56,541 nt of DNA from Arcobacter vandammei (GTDB lineage: Bacteria > Campylobacterota > Campylobacteria > Campylobacterales > Arcobacteraceae): assembly GCF_016106035.1 (NCBI RefSeq), contig NZ_JADKPZ010000015.1, positions 1 through 56,541 of the forward strand. The letters are read 5' to 3'. The translations under genes were made by a program, and so were the position numbers. The notes under the pieces were generated by a model, which was not told the origin of the DNA, ran no database searches, and worked only from the letters and a program-made list of their open reading frames with translations. Of this stretch, positions 43,313 to 51,507 are shown piece after piece (position 1 is the stretch's first letter; each line of letters starts with the position of its first letter).

Positions 43313-43990
43313 ATGCAAAAAAGATATTCAATTACATTGAAAAACTTTTTAGAAAACAAGAAATTTAACAATAAATCTTTTTTTATAAATGCAAATGATG
43401 AATTGGTACTTGAAAATGATAATAAAAAAGTAGATTTAGGTATATTTTTTAAACTAATTCTTTCAAAGAAATCAAATGATTTAAAAGCAGAGATATCTTT
43501 ATACTCATGGTCAAATATAAAACAATCTTTAGTTCCTATAGATAAATCAATCTGGAAAGATTTTGAGTTTGGAGCTGGAAAACATATACCAAAGATAGAG
43601 AAACATTACAAAAGCATAATTGACAACTTTTTAAATATATTTAAAGAGTTAAAATATTATTGGCATCTAAAAGAACTTATTCATAAAATGGAACACCCTA
43701 TTTTTAGTTTTCATTATAAACTACTAAACAGTTTTTCAAAACAATCTTTAGAAAATATCTGCTTGAAATATTTTGATAACTATCCTGTTTTAAATATATC
43801 ACTTCTTAAAACAAAAGCTCAAAAAGATGAGATTTGTTATCTGTTTTTACCACATTATATTAATGGATTTTACATAAATGGAATTGAAGCAAGTGTTGAT
43901 TTAGATGAAACTGATTATGCAATTATTGAAGATGAAGAAAATAAAATTTCAGTACAAGATTGTTTAAAATTGCTTGATATCAAAATCTAA
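43313..43990 (+). CDS. Unknown protein, the only plus-strand gene of the island
   Basis: This 225-residue protein belongs to no family I know. It is rich in Lys, Phe and Tyr, with DFEFGAGKHIPKIEKHYKSI in the middle and an acidic C-terminus. The ATG at 43313 has TAAGG upstream. It is divergent from the SLOG gene across operator copy 6 and ends at a hairpin shared with the convergent gene at 44040. Being the one gene turned against the others, it may have moved in separately or be deliberately co-regulated from the divergent operator. Confidence 0.65.
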   Translation: MQKRYSITLKNFLENKKFNNKSFFINANDELVLENDNKKVDLGIFFKLILSKKSNDLKAEISLYSWSNIKQSLVPIDKSIWKDFEFGAGKHIPKIEKHYKSIIDNFLNIFKELKYYWHLKELIHKMEHPIFSFHYKLLNSFSKQSLENICLKYFDNYPVLNISLLKTKAQKDEICYLFLPHYINGFYINGIEASVDLDETDYAIIEDEENKISVQDCLKLLDIKI

Positions 43991-43992
43991 AG

Positions 43993-44018
43993 TTTCTGTA
44001 ATATTTTATTTACAGAAA
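43993..44018. terminator. Terminator between convergent genes
   Basis: A perfect 9-bp stem TTTCTGTAA/TTACAGAAA with an 8-nt loop is followed by T on the plus strand and preceded by A on it, so it can work both ways. Confidence 0.65.
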
Positions 44019-44039
44019 TTTTAATTAATTTTTTTATAG

Positions 44040-44339
44040 CTATATAATCTCCCTTAAAATAGATTTAGAAAGCCTATGTGTTGGAATTTCTTTTTCAAAT
44101 TCCATATTTTTTAAATAATCTCTTTTTATTCTTCTATCTTTTGTATTTACGATTTTTTTATATATTTTTTTTCTAGGATTATTTGGGCATTTTGATTGTT
44201 TGAGTTTGTAATCTTCTAAATAAGATACAGATAGTTCTTTTTTAAATTTTATTGGATTTAAATATTTAATAGTTTTAACAATTTGTTCAAATTTATCTTT
44301 TTGAATATGTTTTTTCTTTGTTTTCCAAGTTCCTTGCAA
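44040..44339 (-). CDS. Small basic protein, unknown
   Basis: This 99-residue, very Lys/Arg-rich protein (KTKKKHIQKDKFEQIVKTIK; NTKDRRIKRDYLKNMEF) could bind nucleic acid or RNA. The start is taken as the TTG at 44339 because AAGGAG lies 6 nt upstream; a TTG six codons earlier would put that Shine-Dalgarno inside the gene. It is the last of three genes behind operator copy 7, 10 nt after the previous stop. Confidence 0.5.
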   Translation of the reverse strand: MQGTWKTKKKHIQKDKFEQIVKTIKYLNPIKFKKELSVSYLEDYKLKQSKCPNNPRKKIYKKIVNTKDRRIKRDYLKNMEFEKEIPTHRLSKSILREII

Positions 44340-44349
44340 AATAGACTCC

Positions 44350-44811
44350 TTAATCAAAATATTGATAATAAACTTTTAAATCACTCCAAAATTCCCCAAT
44401 TTTTAACATATCTTCCCATTCTAAATGATTATGGTCATAAAGACAATGAAACCACCAACAATGATAATCATTTTTCATAGGATGATTTTCCCATTCCCTA
44501 AATTCATTATGATTATCTTCTAAACTCCAAGGATAAGTATTTGATTTTTTTGATATACCTTTTAGGTATTCATTTATAACTGTAACAAAATTATCATCAT
44601 CTTCTTTGTAGTTTTTATCATCTTTTCTTAAAATAAAATGTATTTTTAAATCAATTTCATAATCATCAAGAATATCAGTTTCATCAGATACTCTTTTAGA
44701 TAATTCAATATCTAGTTTTACTGCTTCTTTTATGATTTTTTCTTGAAGATTTTGTAATCTAAGATTTAATTTTAATAATCTTACTTTTTGAGTTTTGGAT
44801 AGATTTTGCAT
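44350..44811 (-). CDS. Unknown protein with a His/Trp-rich C-terminus
   Basis: This 153-residue protein has an N-terminal coiled-coil-like helix (VRLLKLNLRLQNLQEKIIKE) and a C-terminus rich in Cys, His and Trp (CWWFHCLYDHNHLEWEDMLK), which could bind a metal. No family is recognised. Its ATG directly follows the stop of the upstream gene, so the two are translationally coupled. It belongs to the three-gene unit behind operator copy 7. Confidence 0.6.
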   Translation of the reverse strand: MQNLSKTQKVRLLKLNLRLQNLQEKIIKEAVKLDIELSKRVSDETDILDDYEIDLKIHFILRKDDKNYKEDDDNFVTVINEYLKGISKKSNTYPWSLEDNHNEFREWENHPMKNDYHCWWFHCLYDHNHLEWEDMLKIGEFWSDLKVYYQYFD

Positions 44812-45207
44812 TTATTTATGTCCATTCTCTATCATTTCATCATTATCATCTTCATAAGCTGGTGCAAATTCCATATCAGGATATTTCTCTTTTAATTTTT
44901 TATAATCAAAAGTTGTACCTAATCTATGTAATTTTCTATTTACATACGCAAAAGAAATTTTATTGTCTTGTAATCTTATTGATTCTTCTTCAAACTTTTT
45001 TGTAGTTAATCTATATGCTTTTGAATAAAATACTTCAGCTGCACTTTTTTCTTTTGATTCCATAGAGTATATCCACCAGTAATATTTATACATTTTGGGA
45101 TCAGGATGAACATTTGAACCAGAAACAAAAATAGCCATAAAATCCTGACCTCTTTGCTCTAAGCGTTTTTTTGCATTCTCTTTTGTAATTAATTTTGAAG
45201 GTATCAT
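44812..45207 (-). CDS. Unknown protein, first gene of a three-gene unit
   Basis: This 131-residue protein is of no recognised family (DFMAIFVSGSNVHPDPKMYK, YYWWIYSMESKEKSAAEVFY). The ATG at 45207 follows AGGAG; operator copy 7 with its TATAAT lies 45 nt upstream. It heads a unit with 44350-44811 and 44040-44339, all of unknown function and all tightly spaced. Confidence 0.6.
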   Translation of the reverse strand: MIPSKLITKENAKKRLEQRGQDFMAIFVSGSNVHPDPKMYKYYWWIYSMESKEKSAAEVFYSKAYRLTTKKFEEESIRLQDNKISFAYVNRKLHRLGTTFDYKKLKEKYPDMEFAPAYEDDNDEMIENGHK

Positions 45208-45251
45208 GTATTATTCTCCTATTTGTTATAGAAAAATTATATGAGATTATA

Positions 45252-45269
45252 TGGACAGTTTTTTGTCTA
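45252..45269 (-). promoter_or_regulatory. Island operator copy 7 with promoter
   Basis: TGGACA-GTTTTT-TGTCTA is followed on the minus strand by TATAAT exactly 10 nt after the site (and another directly after it). It lies two bases beyond the end of the decayed HD gene. Confidence 0.82.
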
Positions 45270-45270
45270 T

Positions 45271-45729
45271 TTAGAAAGATTTTTTAGCTAAATCATCAAA
45301 TTTCATAAATAGCTCAAGATCATTGATAAAAGATGAATCCAATTTATCATAAGACCTTTTCATTCTTTTGTATTTACCTATTTGATTTCTTTCTTTGGCT
45401 TTGTACATTCCTCTTATTAGGTAATGATACCTAACAAGATTTTTTGTGTAAGTTAAGATTTTTCAACTTTTAATAACTTGATATGAAAGTTCTTCATGAT
45501 TATGAAAAGATTATTCACCTGTTATTTTATCTTTCTCGTCTTGAAATGTAATAATAGGTTTTCCAATATCATGTAAAAAAGCTGATGGTATCATCTTATA
45601 TTGTTTATGTCTTGTAGTATGATAAACAAGTGCTAAAGTATGAAGTAATACTCCAAATCTATGATGTTTATTTTGTTTTATAAAGAGTGTTATAAAAAAC
45701 TCTTTTCTAAATACTCTTTTTAATTTCAT
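45271..45729 (-). pseudogene. HD-domain phosphohydrolase-like gene with two in-frame stops
   Basis: From the ATG at 45729 one frame runs 153 codons to 45271. It shows HD-domain features (HRFGVLLHTLALVYHT, then AFLHDIGKPII) but is broken by TAA after KITGE (45511) and TGA after YQVIKS (about 45463). Beyond the stops the same frame still makes protein-like sense (NHEELSYQVIK; YTKNLVRYHYLIRGMYKAKE; DLELFMKFDDLAKKSF). The ATG overlaps the ATPase stop (ATGA). The ATPase partner is intact, so the system at this end of the island may have lost its effector. Confidence 0.8.
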
Positions 45730-47369
45730 TTCAAAAACCCAACTTTTAAAATATTTTCATCATTATTTTTAAACTCAATCTCTTCTTTTATATACTCTAG
45801 TATTTCATCAAAATCAAACTCTTTTTGATTTAAAATTTTATTTATTAGATATTTTCTTGTTACATTCTCTATTTGTCCACCACTTAAATCATATTTTGAT
45901 AGTTTTTCATAGATTTTATCTTCAAGTTCAGGTAATTTTGATTTCCAGATAAACTCTCTAGTTTTAGCTGTTGGTCTATCAAATTTGATTTTATTTAAAA
46001 ATCTTCTTGAAAAAGCATCATCCATATTATCTATTAGATTTGTTGTAGCCATAAAAATACCATCAAAGTTCTCTAACTCTTCAAGTAAGATATTTTGCAT
46101 AGTGTTATTCATTTGACCAACTGCATCATTTACATCTAATCTTTTAGAGATGATTGCATCTGCTTCATTAAATAGCAATATTGGTTTTGATTTTAAAATC
46201 TCACAAGCTTTGTAATACTCATCAAATATTGCTTTAGTGTTTTTTTCACTCTCCCCTACCCATTTTGATTGAATAGAGCTAATATCAACTTGAAGCACAT
46301 CTCTTTTTGTAAGTTTTGCTATCTCATAAACAGATGCTGTTTTACCTGTTCCAGCAAATCCATAAAAAATAGAGACAATACCAGATGGCAAATTTGCTTT
46401 TTTTAAATCTTTTACAATTTTATTAAAATTCTTTGAGCTACAAACATCTTTTAATTGATTAATATCACGAGCTATTCTTTCATCCAAAAATATCTCTTTT
46501 TTCAAACTATTATATTTTATATGTTTTGTAAACTGTGCTTTAAACTCTTGTTTTTTATTTTTATCTTTTGATTTAAGAAGCAAAGCAATTGCTTTTGGTG
46601 TTAATTGTATATCAGTTGATGAATCAAAAAGACCACTTCTCTCTTCAAGTTGCACTAATTTATCTTTAAAAATATCCAACTCTTTTTTTAATATACTCTC
46701 TAAATATCTTGCTCTATGTGACAAATCATCAAAAAATATTTCGCAAATTCTGTTTGCTCTCTCACCACTATTTCCATCAATATACTCATAAATAAGGTAC
46801 ATTATGATTAATTTCTCTTTTGTTGAATATTTTAAAATAGCTTTTGTAAATTCCTCTTTTATATCAAGTTTATCAAAAACTCTATTTGCTTCAGAAACCA
46901 ATCTAAATTCTGTTAATTTTTTATCATCTTTTTTATAAATTAATTCAGCAATAACTTTTACAACACTATATATATCACTAAAATCAACATCATCTAAATA
47001 GTCATAACCTAAAATTAATTTATTAAAAATCATATCATCAACATTAAATTCAGGACTTATTCTTGAGCTTCTTCCTCTTCTTCTCTCTTCAGCCAATGCA
47101 ATAAAACCTTTTTTTTCAAGTTTATATGCAATATTTAAATACTTTAAGTACTCATCACTTTGTAATTTAAAATCTTTTTTTAGACTATCAAAACTTGTAG
47201 AGTATGTATCTTGAATTTGATATGAGATAATTATTGATAAAACCATAGCTTCATCAATAGTTATATTTAACTCTTTTTGAATCTCTTTTACTGTTTTATT
47301 TGTTCTACTATTTAAGAAAAAATTTTCATCATCTTTTAATACTGATAGTTTTGAATATAAGCTTGACAT
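45726..47369 (-). CDS. AAA+ ATPase, classical (CDC48/FtsH-like) module
   Basis: This 547-residue protein has an N-terminal helical/winged-helix region that includes a basic patch EERRRGRSSRISPEF. A C-terminal AAA module follows: Walker A FYGFAGTGKTASVYE (about residue 338), a pore-loop-like SIQSKWVGESEKNT, Walker B ILLFNEADAII, and an SRH with ATTNLIDNMDDAFSRRF (two Arg). Walker B has Asn in place of the usual Asp before Glu, as I recall from relatives of this type. The ATG at 47369 has AGGAG and operator copy 8 upstream. It is coupled to the decayed HD gene. The substrate is unknown. Confidence 0.88.
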   Translation of the reverse strand: MSSLYSKLSVLKDDENFFLNSRTNKTVKEIQKELNITIDEAMVLSIIISYQIQDTYSTSFDSLKKDFKLQSDEYLKYLNIAYKLEKKGFIALAEERRRGRSSRISPEFNVDDMIFNKLILGYDYLDDVDFSDIYSVVKVIAELIYKKDDKKLTEFRLVSEANRVFDKLDIKEEFTKAILKYSTKEKLIIMYLIYEYIDGNSGERANRICEIFFDDLSHRARYLESILKKELDIFKDKLVQLEERSGLFDSSTDIQLTPKAIALLLKSKDKNKKQEFKAQFTKHIKYNSLKKEIFLDERIARDINQLKDVCSSKNFNKIVKDLKKANLPSGIVSIFYGFAGTGKTASVYEIAKLTKRDVLQVDISSIQSKWVGESEKNTKAIFDEYYKACEILKSKPILLFNEADAIISKRLDVNDAVGQMNNTMQNILLEELENFDGIFMATTNLIDNMDDAFSRRFLNKIKFDRPTAKTREFIWKSKLPELEDKIYEKLSKYDLSGGQIENVTRKYLINKILNQKEFDFDEILEYIKEEIEFKNNDENILKVGFLK

Positions 47370-47414
47370 TTGTTAAACTCCTAATTTTTTATATTAGAAG
47401 TTTAAACTTTTATA

Positions 47415-47432
47415 TGGACAATTAATTGTCCA
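47415..47432 (-). promoter_or_regulatory. Island operator copy 8 (perfect palindrome)
   Basis: TGGACA-ATTAAT-TGTCCA is a perfect 18-bp palindrome that extends by one more pair on each side. It lies 46 nt before the AAA+ gene; on the minus strand TAAACT begins 10 nt after the site. Confidence 0.82.
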
Positions 47433-47475
47433 TATTTATTATTCATTTTAATAAATAATTAATTTTGATAATGAA

Positions 47476-47928
47476 TATATAGCAATAAGTGCATCTAACT
47501 TTGCAAATTCATATAGTAACTTAAAAACATTTTCAGTAATAGATTATAAAAAAGATCTAAAATATAAAGCATTAAATGAAAACCTATTAAAAGTAAGAGA
47601 CAAATATGGTGTTGATATTATTAGATATGCTAGTGAAGAGTTGAATGGTTAAATGATATAAATATTATTTTATTCAAAAATTTAAAAATTCAGTAAAAAA
47701 AGTAACATTGATTTATATTCAAAAAAATATTTAAATTTCCAATTATAAAATAGCTAAATCTATAAGTGTAATTATAACTGGTTTATAGCAAGTTATTAAA
47801 GTTGTATTTACCAACTTATTCAAAAATTACACAAAAAAGAGATTTTTTGTATGATAGTCTATATTATCAAAGAGGATTGATAATAAAGTCAGTATGTTTT
47901 ATATAAAAAAGTGTGTATTTTATATAAT
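47476..47928 (+). repeat. 453-bp direct repeat, right copy, at the island border
   Basis: This is a copy of 18539-18991, containing the last 177 bp of the polymerase gene (stop at 47650-47652) and its downstream DNA, with no upstream part of the gene. Seven substitutions relative to the left copy all lie in the last about 80 bp. The gap 47929-48042 holds the AT-rich leader of the helicase gene and nothing else I can identify. Confidence 0.97.
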
Positions 47929-48042
47929 TTATATCAAATGTTATAAAAACACAGAAGTTGAATTAATTTTATTTTATAAAATGAATTACATAGTTTGGTA
48001 ACTTAAATATGATAAAGTATTGAAAATAGTAAAGGAAATTTT

Positions 48043-51000
48043 ATGAACATAAATAATACATCAAATTATGAAACAACAGAATATAATCTATCTTTAATAA
48101 AAAAATATACTATAAATATAGACAATGGGCTATTTTTATTACCATCTCCAACAGGTAGTGGAAAAACGCATGCTATTATTGAATATATTAAAGAAAATAT
48201 TACAAATGATAAAAAGTTTATTTATGCAATCCCTTTAAAAAATACTTTAAATGATTTTAAAAATAAATTACTCAAAAATTTGAGTACAGAAGTTCAAAAT
48301 AAAGTTTTTGTGCTAAAATCAATAAGTGATGAATTAATAGATTGGTATGAAAGTTCAGAACGTGATAAAATTTTTTGTTTTTCTGATTATAAAGAGTTCA
48401 AAAAATTATTAACAATTTTGGAAAGCTATAAAATTTTTAAAGAAAATAAATCATTAAACAATTTTGATGAAAATGAACTAAATAAGGCAGGAGGTTTATT
48501 ATTAAATAAAATTAAAAAACAGTATTTTGACTATAAAGATAATAAAAAACTAAAAGATAATTTATTAAAAGATGCGAAAATACTGTTTAAATCATTAGAT
48601 ATTGAAAAATATACAATAATACTTACAACTGCAAGTAAATTTGCTAATAAAATTAATACTATTTCATCTAGTAGCTATTTATGGGACTTTAAAAAATTCA
48701 AAAATGCTTTAGTATTTTTAGATGAATTTGATAGTCAAAAACATTACTATTTAGATTCAATTATTAGCAAATCGCTATCAACATCTATTGATATAATTGA
48801 ACTGTTTAGATTAATGGCTGATACTTTCAAAAATATGACATATCAAAATAAATTTAATTATGATTTAGAACACTTTAATCCAATAAAATTGAAATTTGAA
48901 GAAATATATAATGAAAAAAAATTGAAATATGTAATTGATACGAAGCTTGTAAATAATGAACTAGATACTCTACCTTTTTTGATAGATTCAAATTTTAGTA
49001 ATTTTAGCTTTCAAAGAGATTCTTCTAAACTATATGTAGAGGTTGATGATAAAAATGAGCAACTATTAATAATTAAGGAAAAAACTGTTAATTCCTTCCC
49101 TTTTTCTGATCTCTTAAAAGATATTACACAAGTTATCACTAGATATATAAAATTTTGTATAAATGATATTTACAAAAAAATTGAAACATATAGTCAAAAT
49201 GATACTTTTGTTAAAGACGAGTTAAATTTAGATAACTATGCTAATGCTGTTATCCATAATAATATAAAGATTTTTGGATTATCTATCGGAGATAAAAAAT
49301 ACACTTATTTAAAAAATCGAATAAAAAATGATCTATTTTTAAGAAATAAGTTTAAAAAGGATTTAGGTAAAAGAAAATGGAATTTTTATCAAAATGGCTT
49401 TTCTTTAATAAACATTAACAAAGAATATATAGCTTCAAATATTACTGATATAGAATATCTCCATCTTTTGTCAACTCCTGAAGATCTTTTGTTAAATGCA
49501 AGTAAAAAAATGATGATTGTAGGAATTTCTGCAACAGCAAATATAAATAGTGTAATAAATAACTTTGATATTAAATATCTAAAATCAAATACAAATTTTT
49601 ATCAGCCTACAGAAAATGAAATTTTACACATGCAAGAACTTTATTTGGATAGCAAACATCAAAGAAATAGAAATTTTCACATAGAAACTATCAATGATGA
49701 TCTAAAAATAAAAGATACTATAAGAGAATTTTGTAGAAGGAATTACTCTTCTGATATTACTATCTCTAGTTATATTGAAAGCTTATCTATAAAAGAATTT
49801 TATTTGAGGCAATATATGAACTTTATTGATTGTTACAAAAAATTTCTTGAAGAAGATAAGATACATAGTATGATTTATTTCTCAAACAGATACATAAAAG
49901 ATGATTTTATGGATGACAATATAAATTATAAATATTTAATACATTTGCTTGTTGAATTAATTAATTACATTGAACCAAAAAATGATTATATAAAAAATCT
50001 AAAAAATAAAATTAAAGAATATGGTAAAAATATTATAGAAATACAAAAAAAAGAACATATTTTTTTTATTGAATATAAAAAAGAGACAGAAAATAGTTAT
50101 GAGAATTATGTATCAAATAAAAAAAATGAGAAAATTTTTGTCTATGCAGTTTATAAAAGGATTGGAACTGGTAAAAATCTAGAATATAATATTGAAAAAT
50201 CAATAGATGTTAATGATAATATAGATAAAAAAATTTTAAAAAAAGATTTTGATGCGATATTTTTAGAAAAACCAACAAAAATTATGGTTAGATCACCAAA
50301 ATCTACAGAAGAAAAATTAAAAGGAATTTTTCAAATAGAAAGTTTATATATAAATTATAATCTTAGTGAGAAAGAGTATAAATCAGAGTTAAAATCTTTA
50401 TTTAATGGACAAAAAAAATACTCTAGTGTATATGAAGAAACAGAAGATAGTATTGAAGCAACAATGCAAATTATTATTCAAGCTATTGGAAGACTTCATA
50501 GAACAAATAGTAATAGCGATATGTTTTTATTTGTAGATAATAAATTAACTAAAATTTTGAGCAAATTTGCAAATCATGAAATACCACTTTTACCATCTAC
50601 ATTAAAACTTCTAAATCACTATAAAGATTATAGTGTTAAAGAAAATTCAATAAAAGAAAAAATCTTTGAAAACGAATTAAATCGACTTACAAATGAATTA
50701 AATCAATTAATAAACTATTCATTAAAAGTTTTCAAAGATCCTATCAGTGAAGAAAACTTATCTGATATGCAGAAAATATGGAATGGTATTAGAGTATTTT
50801 TTTTACAAAATCCAACACTAAAATCAATTTATGATTTAAATTTAAAAGGGTATTTAAACCTAAATGAAATTTGTCACATAGAAACTAATGATAAAAAATA
50901 TGTATGCTATCAAGCAAATAATTATAAAGATATTTCTTTAAATAAAAAAGATAATTACAGTAAAGTTGAAATATCAGAAGAAGCTGCTAATTTACATTTA

Positions 51001-51507
51001 ATTAGAAATTGCCCAGAATTAAATGAATTTGCAATCAAAAATAATATAGCAACTACTTTCAAGTATAACACTTTACTTATTCCAAATGCCTTCAACAATA
51101 TATATAAAGGTGCATTAGGAGAAGTTTTTGGAAAATATATAATTGAAAAATATTGTAATATTAATTTAGAACAATTAAATGGTGATATTTATGAAAAATT
51201 TGAGAGCTTTGATTTTAAATATGAAAAAAAAGGAATTTACTTTGATTTTAAATATTATTCACAAAAAAGTTTAAATTATAGTACTAAAAATATTATTGAT
51301 AGATCAAAATATAAGTTAGAAATAAATAGACTTAACAAAGCAGTTATAGTAAATATTTTCGCTGAAGCTGAAATAAAAGCAGAAATTTCGGTACTATCAC
51401 ATGAAAATGTCGTAGTAATACCTTATTTAGTTAATTCAAAAGATAAAAATAAGCCGTATGTAGATATCAAAATGATAGAAATTATTAGGGAGATTATAGG
51501 ATGTTAA
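48043..51507 (+). CDS. Large superfamily-2-type helicase with nuclease-like C-terminus
   Basis: This 1154-residue protein has motif I SPTGSGKTHAI (about residues 35-45), motif II VFLDEFDSQ (about 224-232), a motif III-like GISATAN (about 493) and motif VI IQAIGRLHRT (about 811-820), so it is a DEAD/DinG-like helicase with an unusually long middle. The C-terminal 130 residues read KGALGEVFGKYIIEKY and later GIYFDFKYYSQK, which fits a PD-(D/E)XK-type nuclease core (Glu; Asp-x-Lys). The ATG has AAAGGAAA upstream. It overlaps the next gene by 7 nt. It looks like a DNA- or RNA-processing motor of a two-gene defence system, but I recognise no named family. Confidence 0.8.
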   Translation: MNINNTSNYETTEYNLSLIKKYTINIDNGLFLLPSPTGSGKTHAIIEYIKENITNDKKFIYAIPLKNTLNDFKNKLLKNLSTEVQNKVFVLKSISDELIDWYESSERDKIFCFSDYKEFKKLLTILESYKIFKENKSLNNFDENELNKAGGLLLNKIKKQYFDYKDNKKLKDNLLKDAKILFKSLDIEKYTIILTTASKFANKINTISSSSYLWDFKKFKNALVFLDEFDSQKHYYLDSIISKSLSTSIDIIELFRLMADTFKNMTYQNKFNYDLEHFNPIKLKFEEIYNEKKLKYVIDTKLVNNELDTLPFLIDSNFSNFSFQRDSSKLYVEVDDKNEQLLIIKEKTVNSFPFSDLLKDITQVITRYIKFCINDIYKKIETYSQNDTFVKDELNLDNYANAVIHNNIKIFGLSIGDKKYTYLKNRIKNDLFLRNKFKKDLGKRKWNFYQNGFSLININKEYIASNITDIEYLHLLSTPEDLLLNASKKMMIVGISATANINSVINNFDIKYLKSNTNFYQPTENEILHMQELYLDSKHQRNRNFHIETINDDLKIKDTIREFCRRNYSSDITISSYIESLSIKEFYLRQYMNFIDCYKKFLEEDKIHSMIYFSNRYIKDDFMDDNINYKYLIHLLVELINYIEPKNDYIKNLKNKIKEYGKNIIEIQKKEHIFFIEYKKETENSYENYVSNKKNEKIFVYAVYKRIGTGKNLEYNIEKSIDVNDNIDKKILKKDFDAIFLEKPTKIMVRSPKSTEEKLKGIFQIESLYINYNLSEKEYKSELKSLFNGQKKYSSVYEETEDSIEATMQIIIQAIGRLHRTNSNSDMFLFVDNKLTKILSKFANHEIPLLPSTLKLLNHYKDYSVKENSIKEKIFENELNRLTNELNQLINYSLKVFKDPISEENLSDMQKIWNGIRVFFLQNPTLKSIYDLNLKGYLNLNEICHIETNDKKYVCYQANNYKDISLNKKDNYSKVEISEEAANLHLIRNCPELNEFAIKNNIATTFKYNTLLIPNAFNNIYKGALGEVFGKYIIEKYCNINLEQLNGDIYEKFESFDFKYEKKGIYFDFKYYSQKSLNYSTKNIIDRSKYKLEINRLNKAVIVNIFAEAEIKAEISVLSHENVVVIPYLVNSKDKNKPYVDIKMIEIIREIIGC

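Larger units (their letters stand above)
18992..47475. mobile_element. Defence-type genomic island between direct repeats
   Basis: This 28.5-kb block is bounded by a 453-bp direct repeat. All its genes but one run on the minus strand, whereas the flanking genes run on the plus strand. It carries McrBC, AddAB-like and DUF262 genes, a WYL regulator and many unknown genes. There is no integrase, transposase or tRNA inside. Recombination between the repeats would excise a circle of 28,937 bp and leave the polymerase gene intact, followed by the helicase operon at 48043. Confidence 0.75.
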
